Source: Myxococcota bacterium
GTDB lineage: Bacteria > Myxococcota_A > UBA9160 > PR03
Assembly: GCA_028284525.1 (NCBI GenBank)
Contig: JANQRO010000344.1
Location: forward strand, 1-40,168
DNA: 40,168 bases
Direction of reading: 5' to 3'
Shown: one piece after another, positions 33,930 through 40,168 of the stretch
How the letters are laid out: every line of letters starts with the position of its first letter
Position numbering within the stretch: the stretch's first letter is position 1
Made by a program: the position numbers and the translations under genes
The notes under the pieces: generated by a model
The model's database searches: none
What the model saw: only the letters and a program-made list of their open reading frames with translations
Told to the model about the DNA's origin: nothing

Positions 33930-35243
33930 GTGACGCAAGAGAACCGGAGGAGGGCGAGCATCGCCGTGGTGATGGCTCTGCCCTTTCTGGCCGCGCCGGC
34001 TGGCGCTGCCAACGAGGAACTGCTCCAGATCCTCCTCGACAACGGCGCCATCACCAGCGAGCAGTACGAGCGGCTGCGCGAGAAGGAGGAGCTCGAGGCC
34101 AAGGATTTCCCCAAGGTGGAGATGTCGGTGGGGCGCCGGGGCGTCCGGGTGAAGACCACGGACGGCCAGTTCGCCTTCAAGATCGGCGGCCGGGTCCACG
34201 TGCAGGCCTCCGGTCACCGCGGCCGGCTGGAGGGCGACGCGAGAAACGGGACGGAGATCCGCCGGGCGCGTTTCGACCTCGAGAGCACGCTCTACCGGGA
34301 CTGGCACTGGAAGGGCGAGGTCGACTGGGCGGACAACGACGTCGGGGTGAAGGACTTCTTCGTGTCGTACAGCGGCCTGGACGGGATCGGGCTCTCCGCC
34401 GGCCACCAGAAGCAGCCCTACAGCCTCGCCGTCGAGATGAGCTCGAACGACATCCCGTTCATCGAGCGCGGCGTCGACACCGATCTGATCCTTCCCTTCG
34501 CCGACCGCGCGATCGGCGTGCGGACCGACCTCTCCGGGGAGCGTTGGTACTTCGCCGGCGGGATCTACGGGGGGTCGGTCGACCCGGAGGAGCTCGGTAG
34601 CGAAGGCTGGGGTGTGGCGGGCCGTGTCGTGTACGCCCCGATCCTCGACGAACGCAGGGTCTTGCACCTCGGCGCCCGCTCCCTGTTCCGCGAGCCCGGC
34701 GACGACCAGACCCGTGTCCGCTCCGAAACCACCCATATGTCGAGCCTGTTCACCTCCGACACGGGGCTCCTGCAGGACATCGATCAGGCGGCCGTGGTCG
34801 GCCCGGAAGCGACGCTCGCCTGGGGACCCTTCTCCGTCGGCGGCGAGTACAACCACGCGTTCCTGCGCCGGAGCGGGAGCAGCAACCTCGTCTTCAACAG
34901 CTGGCACGTCGAGGCGACCTGGTCGCTCACCGGCGAGACGCGCGCGTCCGCCTACCGGATCGGCAGCGGCGAGTTCGAACGCCTCCACCCCGACCGCAAC
35001 TTCGGCCTCCAGTCGGGCGGCCCCGGCGCCTGGGAGCTCGCGGCGCGCTACGCCGCCATCGATCTGGACGACGAGGACGTGGAGGGGGGCGAGCAGGGGA
35101 CCTTCACCTTGGCGCTCAACTGGTACGTGAATCCAACCGTTCGACTCATGCTCGAGTGGTCCAAGATCCTGGACACCAACTCGACCAACCGGGACGCGGA
35201 AGATCTCGACGTGTTTCAAAGCCGCGTGCAGTTCGCGTTCTGA
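33930..35243 (+). CDS. OprO/OprP-type phosphate-selective porin
   Basis: A 437-residue outer-membrane beta-barrel. A signal peptide (core IAVVMALPFLAAPAGA) is followed by an N-terminal helical segment, ELLQILLDNGAITSEQYERL, typical of OprO/OprP. The barrel follows with KIGGRVHVQASG, RRARFDLESTLYRDWHWKGEVDW, GLSAGHQKQPYSLA and DRAIGVRTDL, and the chain ends in a C-terminal Phe (VQFAF). OprP takes up phosphate and OprO pyrophosphate; the sequence does not say which. The GTG start is 7 nt after AAGGAGA, a strong Shine-Dalgarno. It diverges from pstS and probably shares its Pho control. Confidence 0.88.
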   Translation: MTQENRRRASIAVVMALPFLAAPAGAANEELLQILLDNGAITSEQYERLREKEELEAKDFPKVEMSVGRRGVRVKTTDGQFAFKIGGRVHVQASGHRGRLEGDARNGTEIRRARFDLESTLYRDWHWKGEVDWADNDVGVKDFFVSYSGLDGIGLSAGHQKQPYSLAVEMSSNDIPFIERGVDTDLILPFADRAIGVRTDLSGERWYFAGGIYGGSVDPEELGSEGWGVAGRVVYAPILDERRVLHLGARSLFREPGDDQTRVRSETTHMSSLFTSDTGLLQDIDQAAVVGPEATLAWGPFSVGGEYNHAFLRRSGSSNLVFNSWHVEATWSLTGETRASAYRIGSGEFERLHPDRNFGLQSGGPGAWELAARYAAIDLDDEDVEGGEQGTFTLALNWYVNPTVRLMLEWSKILDTNSTNRDAEDLDVFQSRVQFAF

Positions 35244-35349
35244 ACGCGGGTTGGCGGATGTTCGCGGAGGGGGGGCGCCACCGTGGTGAAGGGCAGGGCC
35301 GAAGCCGTCGGCGCTCGGGCACTGCGGCCCTGGCCGCCCGGCCCCTCGG

Positions 35350-36321
35350 CTAGGGGACGAAGTCGACGCCGTCCTCGGCGATCGCGATCTGTCCCCCGAA
35401 GTGCTGCGAGGCCGGCTCGGTGTACTGGCTGTCGAAGAGGGGGGGCGGGCGCAGCCGCGTGTAGACGAGCCCCAGGGCGCCGGCGCGGGATGCGATCGCC
35501 GCGACCTCCTCGAGGTCGAGGTGGAGGTCGGCCTCGCGGCGCAAGCGCTCGGCGTCGTCGCTGCCGGCCTCGATCGCCATGTCGACGGCGTTCTTCAGAA
35601 AGCCCTCCGCCACCAACACCCAGGCCCCTTCGGCGAAGCGCCCGAGCGCCTCCGGGTCGGGACCCACGCCGGAGACGACGATCGACTTGGGTCCGACCTC
35701 GAAGCGGAAGGCGAGCTGGGGGAGGGCTCCGGGGACGTCGCGTTCGACGCGCTCGGCCCGCACCGAAAGCTCGCCGCGGGTCTCGGCGAAGCGGTCGACC
35801 ACCTCCTCGACGGCGAAGGCGCCCCCGGCGGCCGGCAGCTCGAGCTCGCGCTCGAGGGCGTCGCGACCCGCGAGGTGGGCGGCAGCCAGCCCCTCGGCGA
35901 AGGCCGCCGTCCCCGGCGGCCCGACCAGACGCAGCGGGACCTCCCGGGGTGAGAGCCAGCCCGTGAGGAGCAGGTCGTCGAGGCCCACGGTGTTCTCGGG
36001 GAGGAGGCTGGTCAGGTACACCGCCGAGGGCTGGCGGAGCGGGATCTCGGCCCCGCGGAGCGCTTCGCTGACCCCGCGACCGGCGTCGACGAGGACGACC
36101 TCCCGGCCGAGCGCGATCGCGGTGGCGGGGCCGAGACGCCGGGGGTTCTCGTAGGCGCTGCCGGTGCCGACGGTGACGAGGGTCAGGGCCTCGAATTCGC
36201 GGGTGTCGAGCCATACCACCCCCGCCGCGATCTCTCGGTAGTTCCAGAGCTGGCAGGTCACGTACCAGCTCCCGATCACGGTGAGCAAGCCGAAGGCGAG
36301 CAGTCCGACGCGGCCGAGCAC
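35350..36321 (-). CDS. Membrane-anchored metallo-beta-lactamase-fold protein lacking metal ligands
   Basis: A 323-residue protein. Residues 1-20 form a membrane anchor or uncleaved signal. From about residue 47 it follows the RNase Z-like MBL fold: TLVTVGTGSAYENPRR, then VVLVDAGRGV. Where active enzymes have THxHxDHTVGL it reads TSLLPENTVGL (S105, L107, E109, N110). The late LTHL histidine is also replaced (YTRLRPPP). It should therefore not bind the usual metal pair. The frame is open and full length with a good GGGAGG Shine-Dalgarno before its GTG, so it looks like a maintained non-catalytic relative, not a pseudogene. It lies 9 bp downstream of purU. Function unknown. Confidence 0.72.
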   Translation of the reverse strand: MLGRVGLLAFGLLTVIGSWYVTCQLWNYREIAAGVVWLDTREFEALTLVTVGTGSAYENPRRLGPATAIALGREVVLVDAGRGVSEALRGAEIPLRQPSAVYLTSLLPENTVGLDDLLLTGWLSPREVPLRLVGPPGTAAFAEGLAAAHLAGRDALERELELPAAGGAFAVEEVVDRFAETRGELSVRAERVERDVPGALPQLAFRFEVGPKSIVVSGVGPDPEALGRFAEGAWVLVAEGFLKNAVDMAIEAGSDDAERLRREADLHLDLEEVAAIASRAGALGLVYTRLRPPPLFDSQYTEPASQHFGGQIAIAEDGVDFVP

Positions 36322-36330
36322 CGGTCCTCC

Positions 36331-37200
36331 CTAGTCGAAGACCACGGTCTTGTTGCCGTACACCCAGACCCGGTCGTCCAGGTGGGCGCGCACCGCGCGG
36401 GCGAGCACCAGCTTCTCGAGATCGCGGCCCTTTCGGATCAGATCGGAGACCGAGTCGCGGTGGGAGCAGCGCGCCACATCCTGCTCGACGATGGGCCCCT
36501 CGTCGAGATCCGAGGTGGCGTAGTGGGCCGTCGCGCCGATCAGCTTCACCCCGCGCTTGGCGGCCTGGTGGTAGGGCTTGCTGCCGATGAAGGCGGGCAG
36601 GAAGGAGTGGTGGATGTTGATGATCCGGTGCGGCATGCGCTCGATGAATTCGGCGCTCAGGATCTGCATATAGCGGGCCATCACGACGAGGTCGATGTCG
36701 AGGGACTCGAGCAGCTCGAGCTCGCGCTCCTCTTGCACTCGCTTGGTGTCCTTGGTGACCGGGAACACCTCGTAGGCGATGCCGAACTGCTCGGCGATCG
36801 TCTTGAGGTCGGGGTGGTTGCTCACGATCAGCGGGATGTCGCAAGCGAGCTCGCCGGCCCGGTGTCGCAGCAACAGGTCGTAGAGACAGTGGTCGTACCG
36901 GGAGACGAAGATCGCGACGCGTTTGCGCTCGTCGCCAAAGGACAGACGCCAGGTCATGTCGAAGCGCCCGGCCATCTCATCGATCGCCCTGCGCAGCCCG
37001 CCGCGCTCGGTGTGGAGCTCGCGCAGGTCGAAGCGGATGCGCTGAAAGAATTGACCTTCTTCGGCGTCGGTGTGCTGGTCCGCGTCGAGGATATTGGCGC
37101 CGAGGCCGTAGAGGAGCTGGGCGAGGGCCGCGACGATGCCGCGCCGGTCGGGGCACGAGACCAGCAACGTCGCGAGAACATCGATCGGGGGATTCGGCAT
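36331..37200 (-). CDS. purU: Formyltetrahydrofolate deformylase
   Basis: A 289-residue enzyme that hydrolyses 10-formyl-THF to formate and THF, balancing the one-carbon pool and supplying formate for PurT. Residues about 8-90 are an ACT domain (SCPDRRGIVAALAQLLYGLGANI). The rest is a formyltransferase domain with IVSNHPDL, VMARYMQILS, INIHHSFLPAFIGSKPYHQA and ATSDLDEGPIVEQDV, holding the catalytic Asn, His and Asp set. The length is normal. It is transcribed away from the structured region at 37.2-37.7 kb and is followed closely by the MBL-fold gene. Confidence 0.96.
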   Translation of the reverse strand: MPNPPIDVLATLLVSCPDRRGIVAALAQLLYGLGANILDADQHTDAEEGQFFQRIRFDLRELHTERGGLRRAIDEMAGRFDMTWRLSFGDERKRVAIFVSRYDHCLYDLLLRHRAGELACDIPLIVSNHPDLKTIAEQFGIAYEVFPVTKDTKRVQEERELELLESLDIDLVVMARYMQILSAEFIERMPHRIINIHHSFLPAFIGSKPYHQAAKRGVKLIGATAHYATSDLDEGPIVEQDVARCSHRDSVSDLIRKGRDLEKLVLARAVRAHLDDRVWVYGNKTVVFD

Positions 37201-37460
37201 GGCGCGCGGAATCTAACCCATTTTCAGGCACTTACGAGATCGCGGGGGACGGTCTTCAGCTGGCCCGACCCGGCGCCGATTTGATATGTTGCAGCCAAGG
37301 GGAAATCACTCATTCCCCGAGTTCCGACAACCGGAACATGTGGGTCGGTTGGACGGGGCGACCCGAGGAGGCGGGAACGGCGACCGCCTATCCGATCGGG
37401 ACCCGATGCGGGGTCTGGGCCTCGCAGGGTGTGCCCCACGCCGGGACAGGAGGTGATTCG

Positions 37461-37505
37461 GTGGGAAAATCTAGCTCTACGGCGAGTGAGGTGGCGGCGT
37501 CCTAA
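37461..37505 (+). CDS. Possible 14-codon leader peptide ORF
   Basis: A GTG-started ORF encoding GKSSSTASEVAAS after the initiator. It lies 3 nt after AGGAGGTGAT (37448-37457), a perfect 10-nt complement to the usual 3' end of 16S rRNA and the strongest ribosome-binding sequence noticed in the window. Five of the 14 residues are serine, using TCT, TCT and AGT, codons that are rare in such GC-rich genes. Start codon and stop lie within the GATTCGGT/ACCGAATC stem-loop (37455-37520), so translation and folding would compete. It could be a leader peptide controlling the SGNH gene, or a chance ORF. No homologue is known to me. Confidence 0.35.
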   Translation: MGKSSSTASEVAAS

Positions 37506-37571
37506 TCGCCAAACCGAATCGCTATTAGACGTCTCGGTGATTGTTGGGACGCATGATCCCAGCGCCACCGG

Positions 37572-37652
37572 CCCCAGGAGCGCGGCTGCCGTAGACCGCA
37601 TCAGGCCTTTGTCTCGCCAGATCTCACTGGCGAGGGGAGACCGCTCCTGGGG
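37572..37652 (+). other. Long branched inverted repeat, possible terminator or RNA domain
   Basis: CCCCAGGAGCG (37572-37582) pairs perfectly with CGCTCCTGGGG (37642-37652). It encloses CTCGCCAG/CTGGCGAG (37613-37620 and 37627-37634) with a 6-nt loop. The right arm runs into TTTCGTCGTT, a weak T-rich stretch, so it could act as a terminator of an upstream RNA. Eleven perfect pairs over an 81-nt span are unlikely to be chance even at this GC content. Confidence 0.5.
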
Positions 37653-37738
37653 TTTCGTCGTTAAGGGCTCCCTCCCGACTGCGGCCTTCAGATCACCGCC
37701 CCGGGCGCCGATCTGCGTCGTGTTGGAAGGGGGCCTCG

Positions 37739-38758
37739 GTGCGAAGGCTCGCGTTCGCGACGATCGTCTTTGTCATCAGCCTCGCGGGGCTCGCCGCCGT
37801 GGCCGAGTTCACCCTGCGCCAGCGCTCGGACGCGACGACGAGCTGGCTGGTCCGCGACCCCGCGCTCAACTACAAGCTGAGCGACGCCCTCGACGGGGTG
37901 AACTCCTTGGGGATCCGCCATCCCGAGGAGCTCGGACGACACGATCCCGCCGTCGGGGTCCGGATCCTCGTGATCGGCGACTCCGTCGCCTGGGACGCGG
38001 ACGGGTTCGTCCACCGACTCGGTCGCCGGCTCCGGGCGGCGTCCCCCGATCGCCACGTCGAGGTGATCAACGCCGCGATTCCCGGCTACACGACCTACCA
38101 GCAGCGTCGATTCCTCGAGCGCGACCTCGAGCCGCTCGGCGCCGACCTCGTGCTGCACCAGTACTGCTTGAACGACAACTACCGCTTCCTCCACGAGATC
38201 GAGGAGGGGGGGCGTTGGGTGATCATCGCGGACGGCCCGCGACGAACATCGAGACCCTGGTGGCAGCGCAGCGCGTTGCTACGCCGCGTCGCGTTTCGTC
38301 TCCGAGCCGACACGCGAGAGCGCGACGAGCAAGTGCTCTACCCCTGGGAGCGGAACGAGTTTCGCACCGCGTGGGCCCCCGAGACCTGGCCGGAGCAGGA
38401 GGACCACATCCGCGCGATCCGCGACAGCGCACACCGGATGAACGCCCGGTTCGCGATGGTCACCGTTCCCTACGAGCCCCAGCTGAGCGACGCAGCGCTG
38501 CGGGAAGACCTCGACTACACCCTCTACCCACAGCGACAGCTCGCCGCCATCGCCGAACGCTTGGACACCGCGCACCTCGACCTGCACGCTGTCTTCCGCG
38601 CGTCTCGCGAGGGGGAGCTCTACACCGACAAGATCCACCTCACCGACGTCGGTCACGAGCTCGTGGCGGCAGAGCTCGAGGCGTTCCTCGACCGGGAGCG
38701 TCTGCTCCCGACCCCCGCGGAGTCGGTCGACGAGGTGGCCCGCGCTCCGCTCCCCTGA
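37739..38758 (+). CDS. SGNH/GDSL-type hydrolase-fold protein, membrane-anchored or secreted
   Basis: A 339-residue protein with an N-terminal hydrophobic segment (about 5-23), then an SGNH hydrolase-like fold. Block I is LVIGDSVAWDADGF, with the nucleophile S82. NAAIPGYTTYQQRRFLE is block II-like, and the block III asparagine is in QYCLNDNYRF. The terminal Asp and His are D297 and H300 in TDKIHLTDVGHELVA. All catalytic residues are present, so esterase or O-acetyl-transfer activity on a glycan or lipid in the periplasm is plausible; the substrate is unknown. The GTG start has GGAAGGGGG upstream. It lies just after the structured region, whose last hairpin ends 24 bp before the start. Confidence 0.8.
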   Translation: MRRLAFATIVFVISLAGLAAVAEFTLRQRSDATTSWLVRDPALNYKLSDALDGVNSLGIRHPEELGRHDPAVGVRILVIGDSVAWDADGFVHRLGRRLRAASPDRHVEVINAAIPGYTTYQQRRFLERDLEPLGADLVLHQYCLNDNYRFLHEIEEGGRWVIIADGPRRTSRPWWQRSALLRRVAFRLRADTRERDEQVLYPWERNEFRTAWAPETWPEQEDHIRAIRDSAHRMNARFAMVTVPYEPQLSDAALREDLDYTLYPQRQLAAIAERLDTAHLDLHAVFRASREGELYTDKIHLTDVGHELVAAELEAFLDRERLLPTPAESVDEVARAPLP

Positions 38759-38832
38759 ACCGAGGCCGCGCGACGCGTTCCCTTTCCTCTCCCCTGCGAT
38801 GACGCCATACTTCCGGGCGGGAGGACCGCGTC

Positions 38833-40002
38833 ATGTCGTTGGAGCAGCGCAACCCGCAGGATCTGGGGTTCGACCCCGGGCGTCTCTCTGCCGTGGAGAC
38901 CGCGATCGCGGGCGACATCGACCGCGAACACTACGACGGCGCGGCGTTGGCCGTGGGGCGGCGCGGCGCGTTGGCCCTGTTCTCGGTCCAGGGCTACGCC
39001 CATCGCGAAAGCGGGCGGGCGCTCAAGGAAGACGACGTCTTTCTGACCTTCTCCTCGGGCAAGCAGTTTACGACGGCCGCGGTCCTCCAGTACGTCGAGC
39101 GGGGTCGGCTCCACCTGCACCAGCCCGTCGCCGACCTGATCCCCGAGTTCGCCCAGCACGGCAAGGGGAAGATCGCCCTCCACCATCTGCTGACCCACAC
39201 GAGCGGCATCGTACCCTTCCCGCCGCCGCTCCCCCCCGAGCACACCTTCGATCTGCAACGGGTCGTGGAGGCGGTGTGCGGCACGCCTCCCGAGTCGCGA
39301 CCCGGAGAACGGGTGCGCTACTCGGTGATCACGGCTCACGCGGTGATGGCGGAGATGGTGAGACGGGTCGACGACAGCGGGCGACCCTTCCGCCAGATCG
39401 TGGAGGACGAGATCTTCGCGCCGCTCGGGATGACCGACACGGCCCTCGGAATCCCCGACCGCCTGCGCGAGCGTCTCTGCCCGGTGGTAGTACGCGATCG
39501 TCGCCCCGGGCTCCTCGACCCCGATCTCATCGAGGGGATCGGCGAGGCGCTCCGGCCCGAAAGCGAGATGCCCGCGGGCGGCTTCGTCACGACGCTCTCC
39601 GACTTCGCCCGTTTCGCCGACGCGCTGCGCGCGGGTGGCGTGCTCGACGGGAAGCGCATCCTCTCGCCCGCGATGCTCGACCTCGCGACGCGCAACCACA
39701 CCGGCCAGGAGCCGAACGACCTGTGGAACTACGCCGTGGAGGCCCGCGATTGGCCGATCTTCCCCGCCTATCTCGGGTTGGGATTCTTCTTGCGGGGCGA
39801 GGGGGTGCACCCCGCCCCCTTCGGGTCGCTGGCGTCGTCACGCACCTTTGGCGGCATCGGTGCCGGCTCGACCACGTTCTTCATCGACCCCGAGCGCGAC
39901 CTCTTCTACGCGTTCCTCTCGACCGGGCTTCTCGAGGAGAGCTACTCGATGGAGCGGCACCAGCGGCTCGCCGACATCGTCCACGCCGCGGTCGTCGACT
40001 GA
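38833..40002 (+). CDS. Serine hydrolase, beta-lactamase/penicillin-binding-protein family (class C-like)
   Basis: A 389-residue protein of the beta-lactamase-related serine hydrolase family. The nucleophile motif SxxK is FSSGKQFT (S74, K77). The family hallmark LLTHTSGI follows. The tyrosine motif is VRYSVITAHA, so YxN reads YSV. Near the C-terminus a GGIGAGSTTFF segment takes the place of the usual HxG/KTG motif. Such proteins include esterases, D-aminopeptidases and lipid hydrolases, and most are not antibiotic-resistance enzymes. No signal peptide is evident, so it is probably cytoplasmic. The ATG at 38833 follows GGGAGGA. It lies 74 bp after the SGNH gene and may share its transcript. Confidence 0.85.
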   Translation: MSLEQRNPQDLGFDPGRLSAVETAIAGDIDREHYDGAALAVGRRGALALFSVQGYAHRESGRALKEDDVFLTFSSGKQFTTAAVLQYVERGRLHLHQPVADLIPEFAQHGKGKIALHHLLTHTSGIVPFPPPLPPEHTFDLQRVVEAVCGTPPESRPGERVRYSVITAHAVMAEMVRRVDDSGRPFRQIVEDEIFAPLGMTDTALGIPDRLRERLCPVVVRDRRPGLLDPDLIEGIGEALRPESEMPAGGFVTTLSDFARFADALRAGGVLDGKRILSPAMLDLATRNHTGQEPNDLWNYAVEARDWPIFPAYLGLGFFLRGEGVHPAPFGSLASSRTFGGIGAGSTTFFIDPERDLFYAFLSTGLLEESYSMERHQRLADIVHAAVVD

Positions 40003-40018
40003 TCGCGGGGGGCGTGGG

Positions 40019-40168
40019 CTAGGGCAGCCGGAAGCTACAGCCCTCGGCGTTCTCGGTGTCGTCCGAGCCCAGCGGGTAGCGACAGACGAACACGCACGGG
40101 AGCTCGGTCTCGACCGGCGGCTCGTCCATCGGGATGCGGTACTGACACCGCTGTCGGACCCAGATCGC
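40019..40168 (-). CDS. C-terminal fragment of a Cys-rich protein of unknown function (partial, runs off right edge)
   Basis: The last 49 residues of a minus-strand gene are visible, ending GCSFRLP and a TAG at 40019-40021. Four cysteines are present (RCQYRIP, LPCVFVCRYP, GCSF), in an order suggesting disulfides or metal binding. No family is recognised. It is convergent with the serine hydrolase gene, with a 16-bp gap. The frame is open to the window edge, with codon use like its neighbours. Confidence 0.5.
   Translation of the reverse strand, partial: AIWVRQRCQYRIPMDEPPVETELPCVFVCRYPLGSDDTENAEGCSFRLP

Larger units (their letters stand above)
37299..37715 (+). ncRNA. Candidate structured RNA or long structured 5' leader (unassigned)
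   Basis: This sits in 538 bp without an ordinary gene (37201-37738). Perfect inverted repeats follow one another: GGGGAA/TTCCCC (37299-37318), GTTCCG/CGGAAC (37321-37337), GGGTCG/CGACCC (37342-37364), AGGCGG/CCGCCT (37369-37389), ATCGGG/CCCGAT (37395-37407), GATTCGGT/ACCGAATC (37455-37520), CGGTG/CACCG enclosing TGGGA/TCCCA (37535-37570), an 11-bp stem enclosing an 8-bp hairpin (37572-37652), and CAGATC/GATCTG enclosing GCCC/GGGC (37689-37715). A possible -10 (TATGTT, 37285-37290) has no good -35. It does not contain the conserved blocks of tmRNA, RNase P RNA, SRP RNA or common riboswitches that I know. The strand is inferred from the small ORF and the downstream gene. GC-rich DNA makes some stems by chance. 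Confidence 0.45.

Noticed and set aside
35350-36321. Annotating the MBL-fold gene as an active ribonuclease Z or hydrolase
   Set aside because: The HxHxDH metal motif is replaced at every ligand position, so catalytic function is not supported.
37281-37505. A 74-codon plus-strand ORF covering the first half of the structured region
   Set aside because: No Shine-Dalgarno before its first codon, no recognisable protein, and codon use unlike its neighbours. Only its last 14 codons have a good ribosome-binding site.
37201-37738. tmRNA, RNase P RNA, SRP RNA, 6S RNA or a cobalamin/c-di-GMP riboswitch
   Set aside because: The conserved sequence blocks of these RNAs that I know were looked for by eye and not found, and the hairpin layout does not match.
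38833-40002. Annotating the serine hydrolase as an antibiotic-resistance beta-lactamase
   Set aside because: The YxN and KTG/HxG motifs are not typical of AmpC, and the family is dominated by esterases and peptidases.

Overview
The window is a densely coded, very GC-rich chromosomal segment (roughly 70% G+C by eye). It comes from a Gram-negative, probably aerobic bacterium: it encodes an outer-membrane phosphate-type porin, lipoproteins, a Tat-exported respiratory protein and periplasmic multihaem cytochromes. Gene content (alternative complex III, a compact stand-alone fatty-acid cluster, thiolase, topoisomerase with a lysine tail, PAC2 protein) would fit the old Deltaproteobacteria/Myxococcota or a related uncultured lineage. 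That is an inference from gene style, not a placement. No tRNA, rRNA, IS element, phage gene or CRISPR was seen.

Layout. (1) 1-6436, minus strand: a tightly coupled nine-gene lipid cluster. It encodes an enoyl-reductase-like SDR, KAS III, FabA, FabZ, KAS II, ACP, a PlsC acyltransferase, a phosphopantetheinyl transferase and the start of a biotin-dependent carboxylase that runs off the left edge. Seven of its eight junctions are 1- or 4-bp start/stop overlaps. (2) 6437-6776: a divergent control region with a perfect 19-bp palindrome. (3) 6777-18847: mostly housekeeping genes: ADP-forming acyl-CoA synthetase, speA, hisS, a HIT hydrolase, a type IA topoisomerase, a DUF4124 secreted protein, a PAC2 protein, a Trm112-like protein and a thiolase. 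(4) 19260-26781, plus strand: actABCDEF, alternative complex III, a quinol:cytochrome c/oxidase oxidoreductase. (5) 26789-33651, minus strand: pstS-pstC-pstA-pstB-gapdh-arsJ, which joins high-affinity phosphate (and so arsenate) import to the ArsJ/GAPDH arsenate-export pathway. The phosphate-selective porin diverges from it (33930-35243), with a Pho-box-like direct repeat in between. (6) 35350-40168: a membrane-anchored metallo-beta-lactamase-fold protein that has lost its metal ligands, purU, a 538-bp gene-poor stretch rich in nested inverted repeats, an SGNH hydrolase, a beta-lactamase-family serine hydrolase and the C-terminus of a Cys-rich protein.

How the parts work together. The left cluster supplies nearly all the type II fatty-acid steps plus carrier activation and transfer to glycerolipid. 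FabD and FabG equivalents are not visible, so it either borrows them or they lie beyond the edge. The act operon feeds electrons from quinol to a terminal oxidase encoded elsewhere. The pst/ars block probably imports phosphate under starvation and disposes of the arsenate that comes in with it. The most unexplained DNA is 37299-37715. It carries about ten nested hairpins and a 14-codon ORF behind a perfect 10-nt Shine-Dalgarno sequence, and is a candidate undescribed structured RNA or leader.
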